Part shown: positions 27,424 to 36,281 of the stretch, piece by piece
Layout of the letters: each line of letters opens with the position of its first letter
How positions within the stretch are numbered: the first letter of the stretch is position 1
Assembly: GCF_001043175.1 (NCBI RefSeq)
Contig: NZ_CP011494.1
Location: 1,240,001-1,304,000, forward strand
DNA from: Marinobacter psychrophilus
Lineage (GTDB): Bacteria > Pseudomonadota > Gammaproteobacteria > Pseudomonadales > Oleiphilaceae
DNA length: 64,000 nucleotides
Direction: 5' to 3'
Notes under the pieces: generated by a model
Seen by the model: only the letters and a program-made list of their open reading frames with translations
The model's database searches: none
What the model was told of the DNA's origin: nothing
Made by a program: the position numbers and the translations under genes

Positions 27424-28401
27424 TTAAATTGCCGGCGTGGTGCCCTCTTCAAGTTGTTTAAGCCAATTCAGGCCCATGATTTTTTGTACGTCGGTCTCGT
27501 TGAACCCTTTTTTACGCAACCCCTCTATAATGGCAGGAAAATCGCGATTGTCCTGAAACCATGTTAGCGGTCTTGGCCAGCCGGCGTTGCCTTTGTTGCC
27601 CTCGCCAAAATCCATTTCCTTTGACCAGCGCCCGTTGCGCATCCAATCCAGCACCGTTTGCGGCTGGCCTTGGCACAAATCTGTACCCAGCCCTATGTGC
27701 TCAATACCCATCAGATTGGCGGTATCGGCCACCATGTCGCAGAAGCTTTCCAGGGTGCAGTCCGGCCCGTCTTTCAGATGGAACGGGTACACCGAGAAGC
27801 CCAGCAGTCCGCCGCTTTCGGCGATGGCTTTTAGAACCTTGTCTGATTTATTGCGCTTCGCCGCATGGAACGTCGACGGATTGGCGTGGGAAATAATGAC
27901 CGGCCGGGTCGACAGCTTGATGGCCTCCAGCGTCGATTTTTCCGAGCTGTGGGACATATCGATTATCATGCCGGTACGGTTCATTTCCGCGATAGCTTGG
28001 CGGCCAAAGCGGGTGATGCCGTTGTCTTGTGCTTCGTAGCAACCCGTTGCCAACAGGCTTTGGTTGTTGTACGTCAGCTGCATGATCATCAGGCCCATAC
28101 GGCGCATGACCGCGATCATGTCGATGTCGTCTTCAATGGGTGAGCAGTTCTGCGCACCGAAGAAAACGCCGATGCGGTTGCTTGCGTGGGCACGCTGGAT
28201 GTCAGCCGGCTCGTACACCGGCATGATCAGGTCCGAGTGCTGCTCAAAACGCCGATTCCATTCGCCAAAGCGGGTCAGGGTTTCGCGGGTGTTCTCGTGG
28301 TACACCAGCGTGGCGTGCACGGCGGTAACTCCGCCGGCGCGCATTTGCTCGAATATCTCACGGGACCAGTTGGAGTATTGCAGTCCGTCTATGGTCAGCA
28401 T
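27424..28401 (-). CDS. Membrane dipeptidase-like protein (M19), lacking the first metal motif
   Basis: A 325-residue TIM-barrel protein of the renal dipeptidase family (COG2355). It keeps the bridging Glu region (NCSPIEDDI), MIIDMSHSSEKSTLEAI, VIISHANPSTFH and HIGLGTDLCQG. The N-terminal HxD metal motif usual in M19 enzymes is absent; the corresponding place reads DGLQYSNWS. I recall the same kind of gene next to dimethylglycine catabolic genes in Pseudomonas aeruginosa (PA5396), but this comparison is from memory. It lies between the aldehyde dehydrogenase and the BCCT gene and probably acts on a small amide or imine-type intermediate. Confidence 0.87.
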   Translation of the reverse strand: MLTIDGLQYSNWSREIFEQMRAGGVTAVHATLVYHENTRETLTRFGEWNRRFEQHSDLIMPVYEPADIQRAHASNRIGVFFGAQNCSPIEDDIDMIAVMRRMGLMIMQLTYNNQSLLATGCYEAQDNGITRFGRQAIAEMNRTGMIIDMSHSSEKSTLEAIKLSTRPVIISHANPSTFHAAKRNKSDKVLKAIAESGGLLGFSVYPFHLKDGPDCTLESFCDMVADTANLMGIEHIGLGTDLCQGQPQTVLDWMRNGRWSKEMDFGEGNKGNAGWPRPLTWFQDNRDFPAIIEGLRKKGFNETDVQKIMGLNWLKQLEEGTTPAI

Positions 28402-28414
28402 GACATGGCCCTCG

Positions 28415-29854
28415 TTATGCCCGCACGTAGCAGGTTTTTACCACGGTGTAGAACTCGCGCGCGTACTGGCCCTGTTCGCGGGGGCCAAAGCTGGAGTTTT
28501 TACGGCCTCCGAAGGGCACGTGGTAGTCGGTGCCTGCAGTGGCCAGGTTCACCATTACACAACCGGTTTCGGCACGGGCTTTGAAATCAGACGCCAGCTT
28601 CAGGGAGTTTGTAATAATGCCCCCGGTCAGGCCGTACTGGGTGTCGTTCAGAGTGGTAAGGGCGGCTTCATAATCCGCTACGCGGATAACGCAGGCGATA
28701 GGGCCGAACACTTCGTCGCGGTTAATGGCCATGTCGTTGGTGGTGTCGGTGAACAGCGCGGGCTCCATGTAATAGCCTTCGGTTGCCATTTCAACGCGGT
28801 TGCCACCAAAAACCAGGGTGGCGCCGTCGGCCTGGGCGCGTTCAATCCACGCCATGTTGGAGTCCAGCTGGCGTTTGTCGGCGATGGGCCCGATCTGAAC
28901 GCCTTCGTGCAGGGCGTGGCCAACGGTGGCTTTTTCCAGGCGGGCAATCAGCTTGCTGACAAACTCGTCGTGAACGGCATCGGTCACAATCAGGCGTGAC
29001 GAGGCCGTGCACTTCTGGCCGCTGCCAGAATAGGAGCCGTTAAAGGCGGCTTCTACGGCCAGGTCTACATCGGCATCGTCAACCACGATCAACGCATTTT
29101 TAGAGCCCATTTCGAGCTGGCATTTCACCAGGTTGGCAACGGTAGCAGACGCTATGCGGCGACCTACTTCCAGGGAGCCGGTAAAGGTCAGGGCCTGAAT
29201 CTGCGGGCTGTTAATCAGGGCTTCACCGGTTTCGCCGCCGGAACCCATTACCAGGTTAAATGTGCCTGCCGGAAATTCCTGGCGGCTGATGATTTCAGTC
29301 AGCGCCCAGGCGCTGGCGGGCACCAGGTTGGCGGGTTTAAAGACGACGGCGTTACCAAACGCCAGAGCCGGTGCAATTTTCCAAACTGCGGTGGCCATAG
29401 GGAAGTTCCACGGGCTGATAACGCCCACCACGCCCAACGGCTCGCGGCGAACATCTATTTCTACGCCTGGGCGCACGGAGTCTGCACGTTCGTCAATCTG
29501 GCGCAGCACTTCGGCGGCGTAGTAATGGAAAAACTGACCGGAGCGATACACTTCGCCTTTGCCTTCGGCCAGGGGTTTACCTTCTTCCCGCGATAGTAAT
29601 TCACCCAGCTCCTGCTGACGCGCAATCAGCTCGTCGCCAATGGCCATCAGAACCTTGTAGCGCTGTTCCAACCCGCTTTTGCTCCACTGCGCGAAGCCCT
29701 GTCGGGCGGCGCTAATGGCCTGTTGGGTCTGTTCGGCGCTGGCCTGGTCGTACTCGCCGATCACATCGGTCAGGTCAGACGGGCTGGTGTTGGTGATGCG
29801 CTTGGCGCCGGTGACCCATTGGCCATTAATGTAAAGTGGGTGGGACGTGCTCAT
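28415..29854 (-). CDS. NAD(P)+-dependent aldehyde dehydrogenase
   Basis: A complete 479-residue ALDH superfamily enzyme. Motifs: the oxyanion Asn segment GVISPWNFPMATAVWK, nucleotide-binding FTGSLEVGRRIA, the general-base Glu248 in CQLEMGSKNALIV, the nucleophile Cys282 in GSGQKCTASSR, and EVFGPIACVIRV. It resembles semialdehyde dehydrogenases such as 2,5-dioxovalerate dehydrogenase in YRSGQFFHYYAAEVLRQ, but substrate cannot be read from sequence. First gene of the leftward cluster, divergent from a LysR regulator, preceded by GGAG eight bases from the ATG. Confidence 0.93.
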   Translation of the reverse strand: MSTSHPLYINGQWVTGAKRITNTSPSDLTDVIGEYDQASAEQTQQAISAARQGFAQWSKSGLEQRYKVLMAIGDELIARQQELGELLSREEGKPLAEGKGEVYRSGQFFHYYAAEVLRQIDERADSVRPGVEIDVRREPLGVVGVISPWNFPMATAVWKIAPALAFGNAVVFKPANLVPASAWALTEIISRQEFPAGTFNLVMGSGGETGEALINSPQIQALTFTGSLEVGRRIASATVANLVKCQLEMGSKNALIVVDDADVDLAVEAAFNGSYSGSGQKCTASSRLIVTDAVHDEFVSKLIARLEKATVGHALHEGVQIGPIADKRQLDSNMAWIERAQADGATLVFGGNRVEMATEGYYMEPALFTDTTNDMAINRDEVFGPIACVIRVADYEAALTTLNDTQYGLTGGIITNSLKLASDFKARAETGCVMVNLATAGTDYHVPFGGRKNSSFGPREQGQYAREFYTVVKTCYVRA

Positions 29855-29966
29855 GAAGTTCTCCTTTAGTCTTTGTACCTATACTACTGCGGGTGGCATA
29901 ATAAGAATAATCAATAAATAAGATTTTTTGATAAGAAACCTTTATTGGTTCACTGGGGAAACCGGT

Positions 29967-30851
29967 ATGCCGCCCGAGCTTAAAATCCAGCAGTTGCGCT
30001 ATGTGATTACGGTGGTGGAAGAGGGAAGTTTTCACGCTGCGTCACGACGTTTGCACCGTACCCAGCCGGCGCTGTCGATGGCGGTGCGGGAGCTTGAGCA
30101 AAAGTTGGGGCAGAATTTGCTGGAGCGGGGCAGCAAGGTGCGTCTGACGCCGTTTGGTGAATATTGCCTACCAAGGTTTCGTGATCTGGTGAACCAGCAC
30201 GACCGCATGACGCGGGACGTAGCCGCTCACGCAGATGGTCGCGAGGGACACATTCACATTGCCACAGTGCCGTCGGTGGCCAGCCGAATCATGCCGTCGT
30301 TTCTGGCGCGCTTTATTACCCGTTTTCCCGATGTGAATATCAGCCTGCACGACGAAAATGCCCATTACGTGTGCCAGATGGTGACTAACGGCGAGGTGGA
30401 CCTGGGTATTACCAGTTTGTGGCAAAACAGTGAGGAGCTGCACTATCGCCATTTGTTCGAGGATAAAATTGGCGTGGTGTGTCGTCGTGACCACGCGCTG
30501 GCGCAGCATAAAACTCTGGATTGGCAGCACCTGCGCGGCGAAAAGCTGATTGGTAATGGTACCTCGCGGTTATTGATGAGCACGGCGGCGGCCGAATTGG
30601 TGGAGAACAGCGCCTTCTATATATCGAATATGATTTCTCTGCTAGCGATGCTTGAAGCCGGAGCCGGCGTGACCACCCTGCCGCAGTTGGCGTTCCCCGA
30701 ACAGAGTGCCAGCTTGTGTTTTATCCCGCTGCACAATCCGGACGTAGTGCGCCGCATTGGTCTAGTGAAATCTGCCAACCGCACCTTGGCACCGGCGGCC
30801 CAAGCGATGGAGGCGTTTGTGCTGGAGCAGCTTTGGGCAGATGCGGTTTAG
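29967..30851 (+). CDS. LysR-family transcriptional regulator
   Basis: A 294-residue LysR regulator. The N-terminal winged HTH reads LRYVITVVEEGSFHAASRRL, then RTQPALSMAVRELEQKLG; the C-terminal effector domain starts near residue 90 with HIHIATVPSVASRIMP. The start at 29967 (MPPELKIQQL) places the HTH at the usual distance; the upstream Met adds 13 unsupported residues. It is divergent from the aldehyde dehydrogenase with ~110 bases between, the standard layout for a LysR protein controlling its neighbour, here the amine catabolic cluster. Confidence 0.92.
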   Translation: MPPELKIQQLRYVITVVEEGSFHAASRRLHRTQPALSMAVRELEQKLGQNLLERGSKVRLTPFGEYCLPRFRDLVNQHDRMTRDVAAHADGREGHIHIATVPSVASRIMPSFLARFITRFPDVNISLHDENAHYVCQMVTNGEVDLGITSLWQNSEELHYRHLFEDKIGVVCRRDHALAQHKTLDWQHLRGEKLIGNGTSRLLMSTAAAELVENSAFYISNMISLLAMLEAGAGVTTLPQLAFPEQSASLCFIPLHNPDVVRRIGLVKSANRTLAPAAQAMEAFVLEQLWADAV

Positions 30852-30928
30852 TGGGAAGGGGGCGGATTTGAAATTCGTCCCCGGTTGTTGCATCGATGTT
30901 TTACGGCAACGAAAGGCTGGCACAAAAA

Positions 30929-30957
30929 AAGCCGCAATGGCGTTACCCGTTACGGCC
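30929..30957. terminator. Bidirectional rho-independent terminator
   Basis: An imperfect stem (GCCGCAA against TTACGGC) flanked by A7 on the left and CCTTTTT on the right, so a T run follows the hairpin on either strand. It separates the convergent LysR gene (ends 30851) and the DUF2892 gene (ends 30976). Confidence 0.8.
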
Positions 30958-30975
30958 TTTTTGCACGCCTGGTGT

Positions 30976-31164
30976 TTACTGCGTTTTGCAGGTTTTAATG
31001 CCGAGCAGTGAGTAGGCAGGGCAGTTACCGATCAGCGCGGTGGCCAAGGGTACAACACCAAACCAGCCCCAAGACGTTTGTGGGCCGACAAATACCAGTG
31101 CCAGAAGGACAACGCCGATGAGTGCACGGATGATTCGATCTGCAGATCCTATATTAACGCTCAT
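30976..31164 (-). CDS. DUF2892 (YgaP-like) small membrane protein
   Basis: A 62-residue inner-membrane protein with two hydrophobic segments and the family pattern: ADRIIRALIGVVLLALVF, WGWFGVVPLATALIGNCPAYSLLGI, ending in a Cys (KTCKTQ). This is the membrane-anchor domain also fused to rhodanese in YgaP. Role unknown. AAGGAGATCAGAC gives a strong ribosome site. A truncated copy of the same 5' region lies immediately upstream. Confidence 0.87.
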   Translation of the reverse strand: MSVNIGSADRIIRALIGVVLLALVFVGPQTSWGWFGVVPLATALIGNCPAYSLLGIKTCKTQ

Positions 31165-31276
31165 AGTCTGATCTCCTTGTATTGGAGCAGTACAACGCCG
31201 ACGAGTTTACGAGTGATTCGATTCGCAAGTCGCATATTAACGGTCATCGTCTGATCTCCTTGTATTGAGGTAGTGC
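31165..31276 (-). pseudogene. Truncated tandem copy of the DUF2892 gene start
   Basis: 31192-31276 repeats 31110-31190 with about 80 percent identity by eye: ribosome site, ATG and the first ~20 codons (MTVNMRLANRITRKLVGVV) of a second DUF2892 protein, which then runs directly into the promoter of the intact gene. The rest of that copy has been deleted, probably by recombination between tandem paralogues. The remaining 31277-31500 has nothing recognisable. Confidence 0.7.
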
Positions 31277-31500
31277 GACGATGCGAACTTTAGTCCTGCC
31301 GCCTTTGTAAGTCAGTGATAAAGTCACAGTGGAGGCTTGGGAAAGGTCTGCTGAGTCGTAACGGCTGTGAATTCTCAGGGGTTGGCGGTGGAAGGTGATG
31401 ATCACAAGTCAATCTGGGAGCGAGGCGCGTCTATGCCGGGGCACTCCGCAACCGGTAACAAAGCAGTCGGTAAAACGTCCGGTTAGAGGCTACCGTCGGA

Positions 31501-32850
31501 TCAAAGCCCAGTCTTCACCAGGGTAATGGCGGCAGCCAAGGCGCCTGCAAACAACAGGCAGCATACCGACAACGCCATATTCCAGCGCAAAGAGGCGACT
31601 TGGGCACTGTAACCGGTCAGGCGCTCCAGTAGCAGTGAATTGGCCGAGTACGGCGTACCCGCAGTGGTAAGGCCCCAGCCAGAGACCATGGCGATACCCA
31701 ACCCAAGAACCGCGCTCACGGGCCAGATAGGCCCGAGCACACCGCCAGTCAGGGTGCCGATAACAATCGGGTTAAATCCAATCATACCGCCCAGAAAAAA
31801 CACCGATGGAATCACGAATGCGACCATCGGATAGGCCCAGCCCGGCAGGTTGAACCCTGCACCCAACCACTGAATAGCAAAGGTGCTGATCAGTACCCCG
31901 AGAAAGGCTGAGCCTCCAACTATCACCAGTTCATTGCTTATCGGCGCCATCGACGGCAGGGTAATTTTGCTGCCCTGTAAACGCCGATGCGCCAATCCGA
32001 TCACTACTGCACCGAGGCAACTCAGCGTCACCGCCCGCGAGTAGCTGAGATCAAAGTAGCCACTGAAGGCGAATGTGGCCCCGCAAATCGCCCCAATAAC
32101 GGCGGCAAATCTCAGCCAGGGCGCCATACGGGCCAGCCTTGTGCTTTGCTCGGGTGCTTCGACAGGCTGGTATCCTGGTGATTCGGGTTCAAGAAACAGC
32201 GCCCCTATTAGCAGATAACTCACGGCCAGTGGCAGACTTATCGCAATAATTTGCCAGCTGTGCAGGGCGGGTACCAAGGTCACGGTCAGCACAATGGAAA
32301 TCGATAGCGGTGAGAAAATCGGCGATGCGCCAAAACCGCGCAGTGCACCGCGAGACGCATTGCGAGTGATGGCAGAGTCGCCTTGCTGGTCTTTTTCACT
32401 CTGGATCATGGTGGCGACCACACCGACCGAGCCAAAATTCAGCGGCATCGACAGAAAGGCGGTGCCGAATGTCACGCTGTAGTAGCGGGCTAGCGGCGAG
32501 CCGGTAAACAGGCTCTTGGAAATCAGTCCCAGATCAGCGGATTTACCCAGCATGGAGGACAGCAGCATTACCGTTATGATGAGCGCCGTCAGACGGGTCA
32601 TGCTGGTAGCCGCGCCGATCAGCGCACTCGGCTCAATAGCGATCGCAATGATCGTCATTATCGTGAGCAGGCCGAACAGCAACCGTGCTACCAATCGAAG
32701 GTCTCGCCAGCCCAGGATAATGGCGCTGAAGATCGCGATCGCACCCAAAACCCCGAGCTCCGGCAAAAATGACAGCACTCCGGCGCCCAAGGCCAGGTAG
32801 GTAAGCGTGGAGCGCAGGTTCAGCAGGGATGCGGCGGTATTCCGGCTCAT
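31501..32850 (-). CDS. Multi-pass membrane permease of unknown substrate
   Basis: About 449 residues with 11-12 predicted transmembrane helices and a short charged loop near the middle (EPESPGYQPVEAPEQSTR). It resembles ion-transporter-superfamily permeases in having two halves, each with a broken hydrophobic stretch (FGSVGVVATMIQ, GWGLTTAGTPYSANS), but I do not recognise the family with certainty. It is the last gene of the leftward TAXI-TRAP/CoA-transferase operon region, about 70 bases after the CoA-transferase beta subunit. The start could be 32880 instead; neither has a strong ribosome site. Confidence 0.8.
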   Translation of the reverse strand: MSRNTAASLLNLRSTLTYLALGAGVLSFLPELGVLGAIAIFSAIILGWRDLRLVARLLFGLLTIMTIIAIAIEPSALIGAATSMTRLTALIITVMLLSSMLGKSADLGLISKSLFTGSPLARYYSVTFGTAFLSMPLNFGSVGVVATMIQSEKDQQGDSAITRNASRGALRGFGASPIFSPLSISIVLTVTLVPALHSWQIIAISLPLAVSYLLIGALFLEPESPGYQPVEAPEQSTRLARMAPWLRFAAVIGAICGATFAFSGYFDLSYSRAVTLSCLGAVVIGLAHRRLQGSKITLPSMAPISNELVIVGGSAFLGVLISTFAIQWLGAGFNLPGWAYPMVAFVIPSVFFLGGMIGFNPIVIGTLTGGVLGPIWPVSAVLGLGIAMVSGWGLTTAGTPYSANSLLLERLTGYSAQVASLRWNMALSVCCLLFAGALAAAITLVKTGL

Positions 32851-32921
32851 GAGCTCAGGCGGGGCAAAACATCTGTCCATCCAGTGACCAAGAGGTATCT
32901 TCCTTTAAAGGTAATATTTCT

Positions 32922-33563
32922 CTACAACGGTGGTAATAACGTCGCCGCCGTCAGCGCCTGAACCTCAGCCAGGGTATTGTCGCCATAGAGTTCCCGCACC
33001 CGTAAACCCTCGTCGGTAACATCGATAACCGCGAGATCGGTGTAAATGCGCTTGACCACGCCTGCTCCGGTCAGTGGGTACTCACACTGCTCCAGAATCT
33101 TGGGCTCGTTGGTCTTTGTGGTGTGGCGCATCAGCACGAACAACTGTTTTGCACCCACCGCCAGATCCATGGCACCGCCAACAGCCGGTGGAAACTTGTC
33201 GTCGTTGGTGGCCCAATTAGCCAGATCGCCGGTTGCCGAAACTTGAAATGCACCCAGCACCGCAATATCCAGATGGCCGCCGCGCATCATCGCAAAGGAT
33301 TCGGCGTTGTCGAAGTAGCAGCCGCCTTTGAGCAGCGTCACATACTGCTTGCCGGCATTGATCAGATCCGGATCAATTTTGTCAGGCTCTGGCGCCGGCC
33401 CCACGCCAAGAATACCGTTTTCGCTTTGATAAATAACCTGTTTATCATCAGACACAAAGTTGGCAACCGAGGTCGGCATGCCAATGCCAAGATTGACATA
33501 GGCGCCGTCTGGAATGTCCTGGGCCACCCGACTAGCCATCTCATTCATATTAAGCCGTATCAT
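32922..33563 (-). CDS. CoA-transferase subunit B (3-oxoacid/3-oxoadipate type)
   Basis: A 213-residue beta subunit of a class I CoA-transferase. The catalytic Glu48 lies in YQSENGILGVGPAP, with the early LGIGMPTSVANF and GGHLDIAVLGAFQV motifs also present. These enzymes move CoA from succinyl-CoA or acetyl-CoA to a 3-oxoacid or related acid. Its start overlaps the end of subunit A by 14 bases, so the pair is translationally coupled. The neighbouring TRAP system suggests the acid is imported by it. Confidence 0.92.
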   Translation of the reverse strand: MIRLNMNEMASRVAQDIPDGAYVNLGIGMPTSVANFVSDDKQVIYQSENGILGVGPAPEPDKIDPDLINAGKQYVTLLKGGCYFDNAESFAMMRGGHLDIAVLGAFQVSATGDLANWATNDDKFPPAVGGAMDLAVGAKQLFVLMRHTTKTNEPKILEQCEYPLTGAGVVKRIYTDLAVIDVTDEGLRVRELYGDNTLAEVQALTAATLLPPL

Positions 33564-34233
33564 GTTGCTGTACCTTTTGAACCACTACGCGATCAACAAA
33601 TATCCCCGGCGTCACCACGTGCTCCGGGTCAAGCTCACCGACCTCAACCACGGCGTTAACTTCGGCAATGGTGATTCGGGCGGCGGTTGCCATGATGGGA
33701 TTGAAATTACGACCGGCTGTGTTGTAGATCAAATTGCCCCAGGCATCTCCCCGGTGCGCTTTGATCAGTGCCACATCAGCAGGCATGGCGGTTTCCAGCA
33801 CGTAGCCCTTGCCATTGATCACCTTAGTCTCTTTACCGTCGGCCAGCCGGGTGCCATAACCGGTGGGTGTATAAACCCCACCCAAACCAGCACCAGCGGC
33901 GCGGATACGCTCCGCCAGGGTGCCCTGTGGCACCAGCTCCAGCTCAATTTTTCCCTCTTCGTAAAGGCGCTCAAACCAGATCGAGCCGGACGAGCGTGGG
34001 AACGAACACACCATCTTACGCACCAGACCGTCCCGCAATAACGACGCAATGCCTTCTTCAGCGGTGCCGGCATTGTTGGAAACAATGGTCAGCTCACGGG
34101 CACCGTGCAGGCGAAGCGCTTCGATCAGCTGCATCGGAATACCGGAATTACCGAAACCGCCGATCATCACAACACTGCCGTCTTCAATATCGGCAACCGC
34201 GGCTCGCAGGGATTCACAGATTTTGTTAATCAC
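33550..34233 (-). CDS. CoA-transferase subunit A
   Basis: A 227-residue alpha subunit, partner of the gene just downstream. Family features are the glycine-rich MIGGFGNSGIPMQLIEAL, LTIVSNNAGTAEEG, VQGTLAERIRAAGAG-like LVPQGTLAERIRAAGAG, and AHRGDAWGNLIYNTAGRNFNP. PcaI/ScoA-type. It follows the TRAP permease by 27 bases in the same operon. Substrate cannot be decided between 3-oxoacids, 3-oxoadipate and similar acids. Confidence 0.92.
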   Translation of the reverse strand: MINKICESLRAAVADIEDGSVVMIGGFGNSGIPMQLIEALRLHGARELTIVSNNAGTAEEGIASLLRDGLVRKMVCSFPRSSGSIWFERLYEEGKIELELVPQGTLAERIRAAGAGLGGVYTPTGYGTRLADGKETKVINGKGYVLETAMPADVALIKAHRGDAWGNLIYNTAGRNFNPIMATAARITIAEVNAVVEVGELDPEHVVTPGIFVDRVVVQKVQQHDTA

Positions 34234-34260
34234 GATTGTTCACCATTGCATGGGTTGCGG

Positions 34261-36204
34261 TTAACCGGGTTTGAGCGACATAGGCCGCCGTACCCATTGG
34301 TGCCACGCGTAGATCAGTCCGGCCAGACTAAAGCCAATAGCATCCGTCACGATGTCGGGATAGATCAGCACGACACCGGAGATCATCACCAGTATTCGCA
34401 AGGGCCAGGCCAGAACGCCGACCCGGTAAAGATACCCCTCCATAGCGGAGGCCATCAGCCAGATCGCGGTTACGGCTGTCACCACAGAGACCAGAATGTC
34501 GCTCAGGGCGCCCTGAAGAATCAGCGACGGGTTAAGCACGAACAGGAACGGAAGGATGAATAGGATGCCCCCAAGCCGCATGGCATATAGCCCGGTCTTG
34601 CTGGCGTTAGCACCGGCAACGCCGGCAGCAGTAATCGCCGCCAGGGCAACCGGCGGCGTGATGTACGACATCATGCCCCAATACAGAATGAACAGATGGC
34701 TCGCCAGCGGATTCAGACCGGCATTGACCAGCGCGGGCGCCAGCAGAATGGAGAGGAAGATGTAGCACGCACTGACGGTCATCCCCATGCCCAACACAAA
34801 ACTGGTCACTGCACCGGCCGCCAGCATCAGCGGGATGCTGCCATCGGCGTAGAGTAGCAACTCGCGGGAAAAGGCACCGGCCACCCCGGTGTAGGACAAA
34901 CCACCGACCACCAGGCCAATGCCGGCCAGAATAGCCACCAGGTTTGAAACACTGGTGGTCAGATCCAGGATAAACGCCAGCGCGCGCTTGAGATTGAGCC
35001 GGTGCCGGCGCTTGAACATTGAGATGCCTAACAGCACCACTGTGGCGTAGTAAGGCGCATAGGCCTCCAGCCGCATGAACAGCAACATGTAGATCAGCAT
35101 GGCCAGGCTGAACAGGTAGGGCCAACCGTCTTTCAGGGTCTCTTTCATGCTCGGTATGTCCGCTTCCGGCATGCCCTTGAGACCTCGCTTGGCGGCGTAG
35201 ATATCAACCTGAAAAATCAGTGCGAGATAGAAAAGCAGCGCCGGCAGGAAAGCGGCAATGATGATCTCCGAGTATGGTACCCCCAGAAACGACGCCATGA
35301 TAAAAGCCACTGCTCCCATAATCGGCGGCATAAGCGTGCCACCGGTAGAGGCGCAAGCCTCAATCGCAGCTGCGTAATGGGCGGGGTAGCCGGTCTTCTT
35401 CATGGTGGGAATGGTAATTGGGCCGGTGGTCAGGATGTTGGAGATCACGCTCCCTGACAGGCTGCCAAGAATACCACTGGATAACACGGACACTTTGGCC
35501 GGGCCACCGCGACTGCGGCCCATGAGTGCCGTGGAAAAGCGCATGAAAAACTCGCCCCCGCCGGTAACCGTCAACGCAGCACCAAACACCACAAAACCGA
35601 TGACGAGTTGCGCCACCACCTGCATGGGAATACCGATAATGCTCTCGACACCCATAACGTGCGCACGAATGGTTTCGGCCAGGCCATATTCATTGCCCCA
35701 CAGAAAACCGGGCATGGAACCGGCGTAAAGTGGGTAGGTGCCGAATAGTAACGCCACTGCAAGCAGCGGCCAGCCACCGCAACGACGAACACCTTCCAAC
35801 ACCAGTACCAGCAATACTGCAGAAGCAGCAGTCGCCTCGATTGGCGCCATATAATCCCAGCCCAGCTGGATCATGATCAAGCCGTGGTAGCCCAGGTAAC
35901 CACAGGCGCCCAGAGCCGCCAGCGCCAGTGGCCAGTCGTACCAGGGGACCCGATGACGAGCTCCCGACCAAGCCGGAAAACAGAGGAAGGCAGCCGCAAG
36001 AAAAACACCGATCAGATAATAAAGGTAGGCGTTGCCCAGCGGCTGGAAACCGAGAATTTTCAGGTTAAACGTTTGGTTAATCGCCATCAGCAAACCCAGC
36101 GTACCCAGACCCATAGCGCACCAGTAGGCGAAGCCCTGGAGACGGCTAGAAGGAGATTCAGGCGCATTGGAAGGTTTGGCGGTGACGTCCGATGAGGCTT
36201 TCAT
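34261..36204 (-). CDS. TRAP transporter fused permease (4TM/12TM type)
   Basis: A 647-residue fusion of the small and large membrane subunits of a TRAP transporter, as usual for TAXI systems. The N-terminal quarter has about four helices; the large-subunit part shows GSVISNILTTGPITIPTMKK, ASTGGTLMPPIMGAVAFIM and GMGMTVSACYIFLSILLAPAL split by helices. It uses an ion gradient, in marine bacteria normally Na+, to import an organic acid delivered by the periplasmic protein encoded 77 bases upstream. Confidence 0.94.
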   Translation of the reverse strand: MKASSDVTAKPSNAPESPSSRLQGFAYWCAMGLGTLGLLMAINQTFNLKILGFQPLGNAYLYYLIGVFLAAAFLCFPAWSGARHRVPWYDWPLALAALGACGYLGYHGLIMIQLGWDYMAPIEATAASAVLLVLVLEGVRRCGGWPLLAVALLFGTYPLYAGSMPGFLWGNEYGLAETIRAHVMGVESIIGIPMQVVAQLVIGFVVFGAALTVTGGGEFFMRFSTALMGRSRGGPAKVSVLSSGILGSLSGSVISNILTTGPITIPTMKKTGYPAHYAAAIEACASTGGTLMPPIMGAVAFIMASFLGVPYSEIIIAAFLPALLFYLALIFQVDIYAAKRGLKGMPEADIPSMKETLKDGWPYLFSLAMLIYMLLFMRLEAYAPYYATVVLLGISMFKRRHRLNLKRALAFILDLTTSVSNLVAILAGIGLVVGGLSYTGVAGAFSRELLLYADGSIPLMLAAGAVTSFVLGMGMTVSACYIFLSILLAPALVNAGLNPLASHLFILYWGMMSYITPPVALAAITAAGVAGANASKTGLYAMRLGGILFILPFLFVLNPSLILQGALSDILVSVVTAVTAIWLMASAMEGYLYRVGVLAWPLRILVMISGVVLIYPDIVTDAIGFSLAGLIYAWHQWVRRPMSLKPG

Positions 36205-36281
36205 ATAGAGAATACTCTGGGAAAAGGGGCCAAACCGGAAGACTGCGGAGCGCTCCCGGTTGGCGCTTGTTCAGTTAAAAA

